64,000 bases of DNA, from the NCBI GenBank assembly GCA_910585345.1, contig CAJUDS010000001.1:1-64000 (forward strand), given 5' to 3'. Below the pieces are notes generated by a model, which ran no database searches, was not told the origin of the DNA, and was given only the letters and a program-made list of their open reading frames with translations. Both the position numbers and the translations under genes were made by a program. Source of the DNA: an uncultured Lachnospiraceae bacterium. GTDB taxonomy: Bacteria; Bacillota; Clostridia; Lachnospirales; Lachnospiraceae. Shown piece after piece: positions 23,987 to 32,540 of this stretch (positions within the stretch are counted from its first letter, which is position 1; each line of letters begins with the position of its first letter).

Positions 23987-24064
23987 GAAATCAATGTTCT
24001 GCTCATTGGCATAAATATAGTTAGGATCGTTCCATTTTGCGCCAATGAGCAGAACATTGATTTC
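23987..24064. repeat. 24-bp perfect inverted repeat upstream of livH
   Basis: 23987-24010 (GAAATCAATGTTCTGCTC then ATTGGC) is fully complementary to 24041-24064, with a 30-base AT-rich loop. It lies between the preceding terminator and the livH promoter, so it is outside both transcripts as I read them. No T run, no ORF. Might be a small mobile (MITE-like) relic, a protein-binding site, or an untranslated RNA. Confidence 0.9.
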
Positions 24065-24086
24065 CATGGCGGCACTATGTGAATGA

Positions 24087-24116
24087 TTGACGTTCCGTTG
24101 GAGTCTATGGTATACT
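24087..24116 (+). promoter_or_regulatory. livHMGF promoter
   Basis: TTGACG (24087-24092), 18-base spacer, TATACT (24111-24116), leaving a leader of about 85 bases before the livH ATG. The 364-base gap 23841-24204 therefore holds a terminator, the long inverted repeat and this promoter. Confidence 0.75.
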
Positions 24117-24204
24117 TGTGTACATACCGTCGTATTCTGCGGATAAAAAGACGGTGCAAAGGTTCTGCCAAAAGGCAGCAAATGAAAAACAAAGAGGTGT
24201 GCGT

Positions 24205-25089
24205 ATGAGTTTTATTTCCTATTTAATCAATGGTATTAGTCTTGGAAGTGTATATGCCATTATCGCACTGGGTTATACCATGGTGTATGGAATTGCCAAA
24301 ATGCTGAATTTCGCCCATGGGGATGTGATTATGGTAGGCAGTTATGTTGTTTTTGTGCTGGTGAGCGGCTTGGGACTGCCGCCGATTCTGGGCGTGCTTG
24401 TTTCCATGGCGGCATGTACGCTGCTGGGTATGGCGATAGAGAAGGTGGCATATAAACCGCTGCGTATGGCGGCATCTCCTCTGGCGGTGCTGATTACCGC
24501 AATCGGTGTCAGCTATCTGCTGCAGAATGTGGCGCTTTTGCTGTTTGGGGCTAATACCAAATCCTTTACTTCGGTGGTAAGCGTACCGGCGGTATCACTT
24601 GCAGACGGACAGTTGACGATCTCAGGTGAAACAATCGTGACGATAGCGGCCTGCATCATCATTATGGCAGGACTGACTCTTTTTATAAAACTGACAAAGG
24701 CGGGTCAGGCTATGCTGGCTGTTTCTGAGGATAAAGGCGCGGCGCAGCTTATGGGGATTAATGTCAATGGAACGATTGCACTGACATTTGCGATTGGTTC
24801 CGCACTTGCAGCGGTGGCGGGCGTGCTTCTGTGTTCCACCTATCCGTCCCTGACGCCGTATACAGGTGCGATGCCTGGTATTAAAGCGTTTGTGGCTGCT
24901 GTGTTCGGCGGAATCGGTTCCATACCGGGCGCCATGATCGGCGGTATCCTGCTGGGGATTATAGAAATTTTCGGCAAAGCATATATTTCTTCCCAGATGG
25001 CGGATGCCATTGTGTTTGCGGTGCTGATTATCGTGCTGCTTGTAAAGCCTACCGGAATTCTTGGCAGGGAAATTCAGGAGAAAGTGTAG
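24205..25089 (+). CDS. livH: Branched-chain amino acid permease LivH
   Basis: 294 residues from ATG 24205 with AGAGGTG upstream; the open frame extends to 24118 but without an RBS and past the probable transcription start. BPD_transp_2 family, about eight membrane spans: LINGISLGSVYAIIALGYTM at the start, GDVIMVGSYVVFVLV, the conserved cytoplasmic loop AAQLMGINVNGTIALTFAIG and AVFGGIGSIPGAMIGG. Forms the transmembrane channel with LivM. Confidence 0.93.
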   Translation: MSFISYLINGISLGSVYAIIALGYTMVYGIAKMLNFAHGDVIMVGSYVVFVLVSGLGLPPILGVLVSMAACTLLGMAIEKVAYKPLRMAASPLAVLITAIGVSYLLQNVALLLFGANTKSFTSVVSVPAVSLADGQLTISGETIVTIAACIIIMAGLTLFIKLTKAGQAMLAVSEDKGAAQLMGINVNGTIALTFAIGSALAAVAGVLLCSTYPSLTPYTGAMPGIKAFVAAVFGGIGSIPGAMIGGILLGIIEIFGKAYISSQMADAIVFAVLIIVLLVKPTGILGREIQEKV

Positions 25090-25098
25090 GGCGGTGAA

Positions 25099-26151
25099 AT
25101 GAAAAAGATGAGTAAAATGGCAAGAGAAAATTTGATTACATATGGAATTGTAGTCGCTGCATATATAGCGGTGCTGCTGCTGGATCAGACAGGTCATATT
25201 TCCAGTCTGATGAAAGGACTGCTGGTACCGTTATGTATCTATGTAATGCTGGCGGTTTCCCTGAATCTGGTGGTAGGCATTCTGGGAGAGTTGAGTCTGG
25301 GCCATGCGGGGTTTATGTGTGTAGGCGCATTTGCCGGTTCCTTTTTTTCCATGTGCATGAAAGACACTATGCCGGGTCCGCTGCGGTTTTTCCTGGCGCT
25401 GGTGACTGGGGCGGTGATGGCGGCTGTGTTCGGCGTTTTGATTGGGATTCCCGTTCTGCGTCTGAAGGGCGATTACCTGGCGATCGTGACGCTTGCTTTC
25501 GGCGAGATTATAAAAAATCTGATGAATGTACTCTATATCGGCAAAGACAGCAAGGGTTTCCATTTTTCCATGAAAGATATTATGGCGCTGGGGATGGAGC
25601 CTGACGGCAAGGCGATTATCAACGGCCCTCAGGGAATTACCGGTACGCCGCAGGATTCCACATTCACAATCGGGGTGGTGTTTGTTCTGCTGACGCTTTT
25701 TATTATTTTAAATCTGATTCATTCCAGAGACGGTCGTGCGATTATGGCGATCCGTGACAACCGTATTGCGGCTGAGTCCATTGGTATTAATATAACCAAA
25801 TATAAATTGATGGCGTTCACCCTGTCGGCATCGATTGCAGGCGTGGCAGGCGTTTTGTATGGGCATAATCTGTCGACGCTGACGGCGGTTACCAAAAATT
25901 TTGGATATGACAGATCCATTATGATTCTTGTATTTGTTGTATTGGGCGGTATTGGGAATATAAGAGGCTCTGTAATCTCTGCAGTGGTGCTGACGCTGCT
26001 GCCGGAGCTTTTGCGCGGTCTGAGCGATTACCGTATGCTGATCTATGCCATTGTGCTGATTGTCATGATGTTGTTTAACTGGAGTCCGAAAGCGATCGGT
26101 TTCAGAGAGCGGTATTCCCTGAAGCGGTTATTCCATAAGACGGAGGAGTAG
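25099..26151 (+). CDS. livM: Branched-chain amino acid permease LivM
   Basis: 350 residues, BPD_transp_2. Hallmarks: LNLVVGILGELSLGHAGFM, the EAA-like loop RIAAESIGINITKYKLMAFT and VLGGIGNIRGSVISAVVLT. It is the second permease subunit; nine bases after livH with an RBS in GGGCGGTG, and three bases before livG. Confidence 0.93.
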   Translation: MKKMSKMARENLITYGIVVAAYIAVLLLDQTGHISSLMKGLLVPLCIYVMLAVSLNLVVGILGELSLGHAGFMCVGAFAGSFFSMCMKDTMPGPLRFFLALVTGAVMAAVFGVLIGIPVLRLKGDYLAIVTLAFGEIIKNLMNVLYIGKDSKGFHFSMKDIMALGMEPDGKAIINGPQGITGTPQDSTFTIGVVFVLLTLFIILNLIHSRDGRAIMAIRDNRIAAESIGINITKYKLMAFTLSASIAGVAGVLYGHNLSTLTAVTKNFGYDRSIMILVFVVLGGIGNIRGSVISAVVLTLLPELLRGLSDYRMLIYAIVLIVMMLFNWSPKAIGFRERYSLKRLFHKTEE

Positions 26152-26153
26152 AT

Positions 26154-26912
26154 ATGTCATTGTTAGACGTACAGAATTTATGCATTTCATTCGGCGGTCT
26201 CAGGGCCGTGGATGATTTTGAGATTCATATCAAAAAAGGGCAGTTATATGGGCTGATTGGGCCGAACGGCGCAGGAAAAACGACAGTATTCAATCTGCTG
26301 ACCGGTGTGTATAAGCCTAATGAAGGGATTATTAAACTGGACGGCGCCGATATTACGGGAAAGCGGACGATAGAAATTAACAAAGAAGGAATTGCAAGGA
26401 CTTTTCAAAACATTCGTCTGTTTAAAGGCATGTCTGTGCTGGACAATGTAAAGGCGGGGCTGCACAATCATTATAAATATTCTACGCTGGCAGGCATTTT
26501 CCGTACGCCGTCTTATTATAAAGTAGAAAAGGAAATGAACGAAAGAGCTATGGAACTTCTGGATGTGTTTGATCTGGGTGACGAATCCGGGCGTCTGGCG
26601 TCTAATCTTCCTTACGGAAAACAGAGAAAGCTGGAAATTGCAAGGGCGCTTGCCACGGGCCCTAAGCTGCTGCTTTTAGACGAACCGGCCGCGGGTATGA
26701 ACCCCAATGAGACAAGAGAGCTGATGGAGACAATCCGTCTGATCAGAGATAAGTTTGATATGACGATTCTCTTAATCGAACATGATATGAAACTGGTGTC
26801 CGGTATCTGCGAGGAACTAACCGTATTGAATTTTGGCAGGATACTGGCACAGGGCGAGACAGGAAGGGTGCTGAATGATCCGCAGGTTGTAACGGCATAT
26901 CTGGGAGAATAG
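26154..26912 (+). CDS. livG: Branched-chain amino acid ABC transporter ATPase LivG
   Basis: 252 residues. Walker A GPNGAGKTT, the Q-loop in ARTFQNIRLF, a signature replaced by LPYGKQRKLEIARAL (usual LSYGQQR in LivG), Walker B LLLLDEPAAGMN and the H-loop in LLIEHDM. Hydrolyses ATP to drive transport; partners LivF. Confidence 0.94.
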   Translation: MSLLDVQNLCISFGGLRAVDDFEIHIKKGQLYGLIGPNGAGKTTVFNLLTGVYKPNEGIIKLDGADITGKRTIEINKEGIARTFQNIRLFKGMSVLDNVKAGLHNHYKYSTLAGIFRTPSYYKVEKEMNERAMELLDVFDLGDESGRLASNLPYGKQRKLEIARALATGPKLLLLDEPAAGMNPNETRELMETIRLIRDKFDMTILLIEHDMKLVSGICEELTVLNFGRILAQGETGRVLNDPQVVTAYLGE

Positions 26913-26926
26913 GAGGAAAAAAAGCG

Positions 26927-27637
26927 ATGGCAATGCTTGAAGTGAAAGATCTGGAAGTATATTATGGCATGATTCAGGCAATCAAGGGCATTTCTTTTGA
27001 GGTCAATGAAGGAGAGGTAATCGCTCTGATCGGTGCGAACGGCGCCGGAAAGACAACGACGCTCCATACGGTGACGGGGCTTCTTCCTGCAAAGAAAGGA
27101 TCCGTTCTATTTGAGGGGAAAGAGATTACAAAGATACCCGGCTATAAGATCGTGTCTATGGGTATGGCGCATGTGCCGGAAGGCAGGCGTATCTTTGCCC
27201 AGCTTACCGTATTGCAGAATCTGCGTATGGGCGCTTATACAAGAAAAAATAAAGAAGAGATAGAAGAAACGCTGAAGATGGTGTATGAAAGATTTCCCAG
27301 GCTGGAAGAGCGGCAGAACCAGATGGCAGGGACGCTGAGCGGCGGCGAACAGCAGATGCTGGCCATGGGCCGCGCCCTGATGTCCCATCCCAGGCTGATT
27401 TTGATGGATGAACCGTCTATGGGCCTTTCTCCTATTTTTGTGAATGAAATATTTGATATTATCAGGCAGGTCAGCAAGAGCGGCACGACAGTCCTTCTTG
27501 TGGAGCAGAATGCCAAAAAAGCGCTTTCCATCGCGGACCGGGCCTATGTCCTGGAAACGGGCAGGATCGTGCTGGAAGGGAAAGCGGACGTGCTGATGAA
27601 TGACGATTCCATTAAAAAGGCTTATCTTGGGGAATAA
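26927..27637 (+). CDS. livF: Branched-chain amino acid ABC transporter ATPase LivF
   Basis: 236 residues. Walker A GANGAGKTT, LivF-typical AHVPEGRRIFAQLTVLQNL, signature LSGGEQQML, Walker B LILMDEPSMGLSP, and H-loop replaced by LLVEQNAKKAL, the normal Gln form of LivF. RBS GGAGGAAAAAAAGCG. Last transporter gene; a cytidylate-kinase-like gene follows 13 bases later. Confidence 0.94.
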   Translation: MAMLEVKDLEVYYGMIQAIKGISFEVNEGEVIALIGANGAGKTTTLHTVTGLLPAKKGSVLFEGKEITKIPGYKIVSMGMAHVPEGRRIFAQLTVLQNLRMGAYTRKNKEEIEETLKMVYERFPRLEERQNQMAGTLSGGEQQMLAMGRALMSHPRLILMDEPSMGLSPIFVNEIFDIIRQVSKSGTTVLLVEQNAKKALSIADRAYVLETGRIVLEGKADVLMNDDSIKKAYLGE

Positions 27638-27650
27638 AGGAGGGAATGAC

Positions 27651-28271
27651 ATGGAGAAGGTTGTCATTACGATTGCGCGGCAGTATGGGAGCGGCGGACG
27701 TACGATCGGCCAGATGCTGTCGGAGGAACTGGGGATTCATTATTATGACAAAGAGCTTTTAAAAATCGCATCGGAAGAGAGCGGCATCAATGAGAGGCTT
27801 TTCGTGGGAGCCGATGAAAAATTAAAAAACAGCCTGTTGATGCGGATTTCCAAAAAGGTATATCAGGGGCAGCTGATCTCGCCGGAGAGCGATGAGTTTA
27901 CGTCGGCAGAAAATCTGTTTAATTACCAGGCGAAGGTAATCAAGCAGCTTGCAGAGGAGGAGTCCTGCATTATTATCGGCCGGTGCGCAGACTATGTACT
28001 GCGTGATTATGACAATGTGCTCAGCGTATTCGTTCATGCGCCGGAGGCATACTGTATTGAGCAGGCCAAGCGCAAGCTCAGTATGCCGGACAGGGAAATA
28101 AAAAAATATATACAGAAAACGGACAAAGAACGTGCGGATTATTATAAGCATTATACGGGAAGAGAATGGACTGACGCCAGAAATTATGATCTCTGCCTGG
28201 ACAGCAGCAAACTGGGCATGGAGAGATGTATCGAAGAGATCAAAGCGTATATGAAGGTCAGATTCCGGTAA
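27651..28271 (+). CDS. Cytidylate kinase-like protein
   Basis: 206 residues from ATG 27651 (AAAGGAGGG). Cytidylate_kin2 family: ITIARQYGSGGRTIGQ is a P-loop with the unusual GSGGRTIG form, YYDKELL and IGRCADYVLRD follow, and a lid-like RKLSMPDREIKKYI with Arg residues. It is probably a nucleoside monophosphate kinase-fold enzyme, but true CMP activity is unproven for this family. Co-transcribed with livF by spacing; no functional link is evident. Confidence 0.8.
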   Translation: MEKVVITIARQYGSGGRTIGQMLSEELGIHYYDKELLKIASEESGINERLFVGADEKLKNSLLMRISKKVYQGQLISPESDEFTSAENLFNYQAKVIKQLAEEESCIIIGRCADYVLRDYDNVLSVFVHAPEAYCIEQAKRKLSMPDREIKKYIQKTDKERADYYKHYTGREWTDARNYDLCLDSSKLGMERCIEEIKAYMKVRFR

Positions 28272-28282
28272 ACGAAATGAAC

Positions 28283-28311
28283 AAAAAAAAGCGGGACAAC
28301 CCGCTTTTTTT
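28283..28311. terminator. Bidirectional terminator
   Basis: A run (28283-28290), GCGGG, ACAA loop, CCCGC, T run (28305-28311). Ends the liv operon on the plus strand and, reversed, can end the corC-proX fusion gene. Confidence 0.85.
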
Positions 28312-28349
28312 GTTTCCAGCTGCAGAACGCGTTGCCCGCAGTTGACGTA

Positions 28350-30221
28350 TTACAATTCGACGATTGTCGGCTCATGCTTCAGCGCCGGGATAATTTTATT
28401 GACAAGGTCGTCTGTCTTGAACTTCAGGCTGGCGGTATTGATGCATGGGTGGCAGGCAAAATACGGTTCGCTTAGTACTTCCCTGTCAATCACCAGACGT
28501 ACTTTATTTTCGTGATCATTCATCAGACCCAGTATGGTTACGGAGCCGGGGGTAAGATCCATCAGTTCCGTCATCATATCAGAGGAAGCGAAAGAAAGGC
28601 GCGCAACGCCGAGCTGAGCGGAGAGATCCTTTGTCTGAAATTTTTTGCTGCCGGGCAGAAGCAGAAGATAAAAAGCAGTCTGTTGCCGGTTGCATAAAAA
28701 CAGATTTTTACAAATCTTAACCTGAAGAATCCGGTCGATTTCCTCACAGGCATCGATGGTTGCCAGAGCCTCATGCGCTACTCGTTCATAAGAAATTCCC
28801 AGCAGATCGAGAAAATCGTAGCAGCGGATCTCTTTTTCGGGCAGGCAGGAAAGATCAGCCGGACGCCCGGGCAAAAGGACTGCTTCTTCTCCCGGATGGC
28901 TGCCGGTTTCGTCCCGGCTTTTGGAAGAGGCAAAAGATTCTGTGCTGCCTGTGTCAGATTCTGCGGATGATTCCGGCAGTGTCAAAAGTACTTTTTCGAT
29001 TCTGTTCTGGTTGATTTCTTCCGCACGGACGGTAATGCCTTCCGGTGTTGTAACGCTTTCCCCGGCCTGGGGCAGACGGTCCAGCGCGCCGATCAGAATG
29101 CCGCCGATGGAATCGTAGTCGTCGGAAGAAAGATCCGTATCCAGCGTGTTGTTAATATCGTCCAGCTTCATACTGCCTTCTACCAGATATTGCCGCGGGC
29201 CGATTTTTTGTATTAGTTTTTCTTCATCCTCATCGTATTCATCACGTATTTCTCCCACAATTTCTTCTAACAAATCTTCCAGTGTGATCATGCCCACACA
29301 GGCACCGTATTCATTTAATACGAAGGCTACGTTCATGGTGGCTTCCCGCATTTCCATCATCAGATCCGCGGTTTTTTTATACTCATAAGTATAATAGGCT
29401 TCCCGCAGAATATCTCTGATGGCGAAAGCTCTCTTATTGGGAACAAAGAGAAAGTCCTTAATATTGACGATACCGATCACATTGTCCGAGTCATTTTCAT
29501 ATACGGGAATGCGCGTGTACAGAGATTCCTTGAATATGCCAAGCAGTTCATTGTAGGAAGCGGTAACGTCCACCATTGTAACGTCTATTTTGGGAATCAT
29601 AATATCTTTGGCGGCGGAATCGCTGAAATCAAATACGTTATAAATCATTTCGCGTTCTTCCGTCTCAATGGCGCCGTCTTCATGGCTTACGTCGACATAT
29701 GTTTTCAGATCACGTTCTGTCATGGCGTTTGCTTTTTGGGATGTATTAATATGGAAGAGAAGCATAATGCCGCCTGCCAGTTTATCCACGATGAAGATAA
29801 CGGGGGTAAAAAGGAGCATCAGCGTATAGATAACCCGTGCATAAGCGAGGGAAATTTTCTCGGAATTATACATGGCCCATGTTTTTGGCGTAATTTCGCC
29901 AAATAAAAGAACGAATAAGGTTAATGCGCCTGTCATGAAGCCTACCGCGTAGCTGCCCCAGATCCGTATGGCAAGAGTGGTTGCAAGGGAAGAGGCGGAA
30001 ATGTTAACAATATTGTTGCCTACCAAAATGGTGCTGAGCATTTTACTGTAATGGTCCAGTATTTTGCGGACGGTTTCCGCCTGTTTGCTGCCTTCCTCAA
30101 TCAAGGTGCGGATCCGTACTTTATTTACTGTTGTCAGGGCTGTTTCCGCCGAGGAAAAAAAGGCGGAGAGCAGTAATAAAAAAGCGAGAATCAGAAATCC
30201 CACACAACTGTCCGTATCCAA
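28350..30221 (-). CDS. CNNM/CBS transporter (HlyC/CorC type) fused to a ProX-like tRNA deacylase domain
   Basis: 623 residues from TTG 30221, with GGGGAGG eight bases upstream. Residues 1-190: CNNM membrane domain with LLSAFFSSAETALTTVNKVR and FGEITPKTWAM. Residues ~200-330: paired CBS domains (DIMIPKIDVTMVDV, GMITLEDLLEEIVGEIRDEY). Residues ~340-420: CorC_HlyC domain. A Ser/Glu-rich linker (~425-465) leads to a YbaK/ProX domain (~466-623: CYDFLDLLGISYERVAHEAL, ICKNLFLCNRQ, FQTKDLSAQLGVARLSFA, TPGSVTILGLMNDHENKV, CHPCINTASL), the form that hydrolyses Ala-tRNA-Pro. The frame is open throughout, so the fusion looks real. Combining a magnesium-type transporter with a tRNA editing domain is unusual. 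Confidence 0.88.
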   Translation of the reverse strand: MDTDSCVGFLILAFLLLLSAFFSSAETALTTVNKVRIRTLIEEGSKQAETVRKILDHYSKMLSTILVGNNIVNISASSLATTLAIRIWGSYAVGFMTGALTLFVLLFGEITPKTWAMYNSEKISLAYARVIYTLMLLFTPVIFIVDKLAGGIMLLFHINTSQKANAMTERDLKTYVDVSHEDGAIETEEREMIYNVFDFSDSAAKDIMIPKIDVTMVDVTASYNELLGIFKESLYTRIPVYENDSDNVIGIVNIKDFLFVPNKRAFAIRDILREAYYTYEYKKTADLMMEMREATMNVAFVLNEYGACVGMITLEDLLEEIVGEIRDEYDEDEEKLIQKIGPRQYLVEGSMKLDDINNTLDTDLSSDDYDSIGGILIGALDRLPQAGESVTTPEGITVRAEEINQNRIEKVLLTLPESSAESDTGSTESFASSKSRDETGSHPGEEAVLLPGRPADLSCLPEKEIRCYDFLDLLGISYERVAHEALATIDACEEIDRILQVKICKNLFLCNRQQTAFYLLLLPGSKKFQTKDLSAQLGVARLSFASSDMMTELMDLTPGSVTILGLMNDHENKVRLVIDREVLSEPYFACHPCINTASLKFKTDDLVNKIIPALKHEPTIVEL

Positions 30222-30360
30222 AAAAATAACCTCCCCATTATTATTGTATGATTGGCAATCCCACCGATCAGGCAGGTGTCTGCTTCATCATATAATAAGA
30301 CAAAAGAGATTGTCAAGTTCTGAGACTGTGGCGCATATATATATAGCAGGAGGTGTGAGT

Positions 30361-30738
30361 ATGAAGGCATCGGCAAAAAATAACAATTCTTATGTGATAT
30401 TTTATCTGAAGTGCCTGCTTTTTTCTTATATTCTGACAGTGGGCCTGCTCCTGTTTCTGGCGCTTTTCCTGTATCGGTTCGGCCTGTCTGAAAAGACAGT
30501 GTCAATTGCAATTATTTTCATTTACATAGCGGCTTCCCTTTTTGCCGGTTTTCTTTCTGGAAAAAAGATGGGAACCCGCAAATTTTTGTGGGGGCTTTTG
30601 GCGGGCGTATTGTATTTTACCATACTGCTCTGTGTATCTCTTGCCATTGACCATGGCGCGGCGGGAATCTCAGGAAATCTGGTGACTGTCTTTCTGATCT
30701 GTGGAGGGAGTGGGATGCTGGGCGGAATGCTGGGATAA
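30361..30738 (+). CDS. TIGR04086 family membrane protein
   Basis: 125 residues from ATG 30361 with AGGAGG upstream. Four hydrophobic segments (LLFSYILTVGLLLFLALFLY, VSIAIIFIYIAASLFAGFLS, WGLLAGVLYFTILLCVSLAI, NLVTVFLICGGSGMLGGML). Small four-helix proteins of this type occur beside SCIFF clusters in Clostridia, and that is the case here; function unknown. Divergent from the corC-proX fusion. Confidence 0.8.
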   Translation: MKASAKNNNSYVIFYLKCLLFSYILTVGLLLFLALFLYRFGLSEKTVSIAIIFIYIAASLFAGFLSGKKMGTRKFLWGLLAGVLYFTILLCVSLAIDHGAAGISGNLVTVFLICGGSGMLGGMLG

Positions 30739-30742
30739 CTTG

Positions 30743-30771
30743 TTGACCTTTTTTTCCGGTTATGGTATACT
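30743..30771 (+). promoter_or_regulatory. scfA-scfB promoter
   Basis: TTGACC (30743-30748), 17-base spacer, TATACT (30766-30771), 75 bases before the scfA ATG. Confidence 0.8.
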
Positions 30772-30845
30772 TTTCCGCAAGAGGGAAAATTTGCGGAATA
30801 TCGTATCCGGAGTACAGAGACTTCGGGTGATAAGGAGGATATCGT

Positions 30846-30989
30846 ATGAAACACATTAAGACACTGAACACAAGAAATTTACAGGAATCTATGAAAAAAG
30901 GCGGATGCGGCGAATGTCAGACATCCTGCCAGTCAGCCTGCAAGACTTCCTGCACGGTAGGGAATCAGAGCTGTGAGAAAGTAAAGTAG
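30846..30989 (+). CDS. scfA: SCIFF peptide precursor (six cysteines in forty-five residues)
   Basis: 47 residues: leader MKHIKTLNTRNLQESMKKGG followed by six cysteines at 21, 24, 28, 32, 36 and 43 in the SCIFF spacing, with the adjacent Ser/Thr (CQTSCQ, CKTSC) that receive thioether bonds. It is a ribosomally made, modified peptide nearly universal in Clostridia, with unknown final role. RBS AAGGAGG. Its maturase follows 109 bases later across a hairpin, and secDF comes after that. Confidence 0.95.
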   Translation: MKHIKTLNTRNLQESMKKGGCGECQTSCQSACKTSCTVGNQSCEKVK

Positions 30990-31026
30990 AAAAAGCATCG
31001 GAAGATGCCGTATAAGGAGAACGGAT

Positions 31027-31050
31027 AAGCAGCGATTCGCGTCGCTGCTT
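31027..31050 (+). promoter_or_regulatory. Hairpin between scfA and scfB
   Basis: AAGCAGCGA (31027-31035) pairs perfectly with TCGCTGCTT (31042-31050), no T run. It probably stabilises the short scfA message or reduces read-through so that peptide exceeds maturase. Confidence 0.6.
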
Positions 31051-31098
31051 AAATTACGTTACCGGTACGGCCTTTAAACAGGAGAAAGGGAGTTTTGC

Positions 31099-32484
31099 GT
31101 GGTTCATCAATTTATTAATAACGGATATCACATTGTTTTGGATGTAAACAGCGGCAGTGTGCATGTAGTGGATGCAGTGGCATATGATGTAATTCCGATT
31201 GTGAAAACGGCGCTGCAGGACGGCATGTCTGACGCGGCGGAAATATCGGATATGGCAGCCAGAGAAAGCGGTTACAACACGGAGGAATGCAGAGAAGCCG
31301 TACAGGAGATACTGGAATTAAAAGAAGCAGGAATGCTTTTCACAGAAGATAAATACAAAGACTATATTTTTGATTTTAAAAACCGTGAGACGGTGGTAAA
31401 AGCGTTGTGTCTTCATGTCGCCCATGACTGTAATCTGGCCTGCCGGTATTGTTTTGCGGAGGAAGGGGAATATCATGGCAGGCGGGCGCTGATGTCTTTT
31501 GCTGTAGGGAAGAAAGCGCTGGATTTCCTTGTCAGAAATTCCGGAAACAGGGTGAATCTGGAAGTGGATTTTTTCGGCGGAGAGCCGCTGATGAACTGGC
31601 AGGTAGTAAAAGAGCTGGTGGCTTACGGAAGGAGCCTGGAGGAGCCTTATCATAAAAAATTCCGCTTTACACTGACAACAAACGGCGTTTTGTTAGACGA
31701 TGCGATACAGGAATTCCTAAACCGGGAAATGGCAAATGTGGTGCTCAGCATTGACGGGCGCAGAAAAGTAAATGACCGGATGCGTCCTTTCCGGGGCGGA
31801 CAGGGAAGCTATGACAGAATTGTGCCCAAATTCCGGAAGCTGGCGGAAAGCCGCGGGCAGAAGAATTATTATGTGCGGGGGACATTTACCCGTCATAATC
31901 TGGATTTTGCGGAAGATGTACTGCATCTGGCAGATCTTGGGTTTGAGCAGATTTCGGTTGAGCCTGTGGTTGCGCCGGACTGCGAAGAATATGCCATCCG
32001 GGAAGAGGATGTGCCGCGGATACTGGCGGAGTACGACAGGCTTGCGCTTGCGCTTTTACAACGGAAAAAAGAAGGAAAGTCTGTTCATTTCTTCCATTTT
32101 ATGATAGATTTAGAAGGAGGTCCCTGCGTGGCCAAGCGTCTTTCCGGCTGCGGTTCGGGAACGGAATATTTGGCCGTAACCCCCTGGGGAGATTTTTATC
32201 CGTGCCACCAGTTTGTAGGGCAGGAGAAGTTTCTGATGGGGAATGTGGAAGAGGGAATCATCAATACGGACATCCGCGATCAGTTTAAAAACTGTAATGT
32301 CTATGCGAAGGAAAAATGCAGGGATTGTTTTGCCAGGTTTTACTGCAGCGGGGGCTGCGCAGCCAATTCCTATAATTCCCATGGAACGATTGATGATGTC
32401 TATGATATTGGCTGTGAGCTGCAGAGAAAACGGATTGAATGCGCTATTATGTTGAAGGCGGCTGCTGCCAAAACATCGAACTGA
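31099..32484 (+). CDS. scfB: SCIFF radical SAM maturase
   Basis: 461 residues from GTG 31099 behind AGGAGAAAGGGAG. N-terminal peptide-binding region (RRE-like, about 1-90); radical SAM cluster HDCNLACRYCF with C111, C115 and C118; then the SPASM/twitch region with auxiliary Fe-S cysteines, including GPCVAKRLSGCGSG, DFYPCHQF, CRDCFARFYCSGGCAANS and a final CELQ. It forms thioether crosslinks in ScfA. The neighbouring peptide and secDF are the standard Clostridia arrangement. Confidence 0.95.
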   Translation: MVHQFINNGYHIVLDVNSGSVHVVDAVAYDVIPIVKTALQDGMSDAAEISDMAARESGYNTEECREAVQEILELKEAGMLFTEDKYKDYIFDFKNRETVVKALCLHVAHDCNLACRYCFAEEGEYHGRRALMSFAVGKKALDFLVRNSGNRVNLEVDFFGGEPLMNWQVVKELVAYGRSLEEPYHKKFRFTLTTNGVLLDDAIQEFLNREMANVVLSIDGRRKVNDRMRPFRGGQGSYDRIVPKFRKLAESRGQKNYYVRGTFTRHNLDFAEDVLHLADLGFEQISVEPVVAPDCEEYAIREEDVPRILAEYDRLALALLQRKKEGKSVHFFHFMIDLEGGPCVAKRLSGCGSGTEYLAVTPWGDFYPCHQFVGQEKFLMGNVEEGIINTDIRDQFKNCNVYAKEKCRDCFARFYCSGGCAANSYNSHGTIDDVYDIGCELQRKRIECAIMLKAAAAKTSN

Positions 32485-32540
32485 CGGCACGGCAATCTGA
32501 TTTGGATGCGTTGCTTGCAGAAATAAAAAGGAGAAAAAAC

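Noticed and set aside
23890..24192. Minus-strand open frames across the 24-bp inverted repeat
   Set aside because: They cover a terminator and a promoter of the plus strand and have no RBS or recognisable protein.
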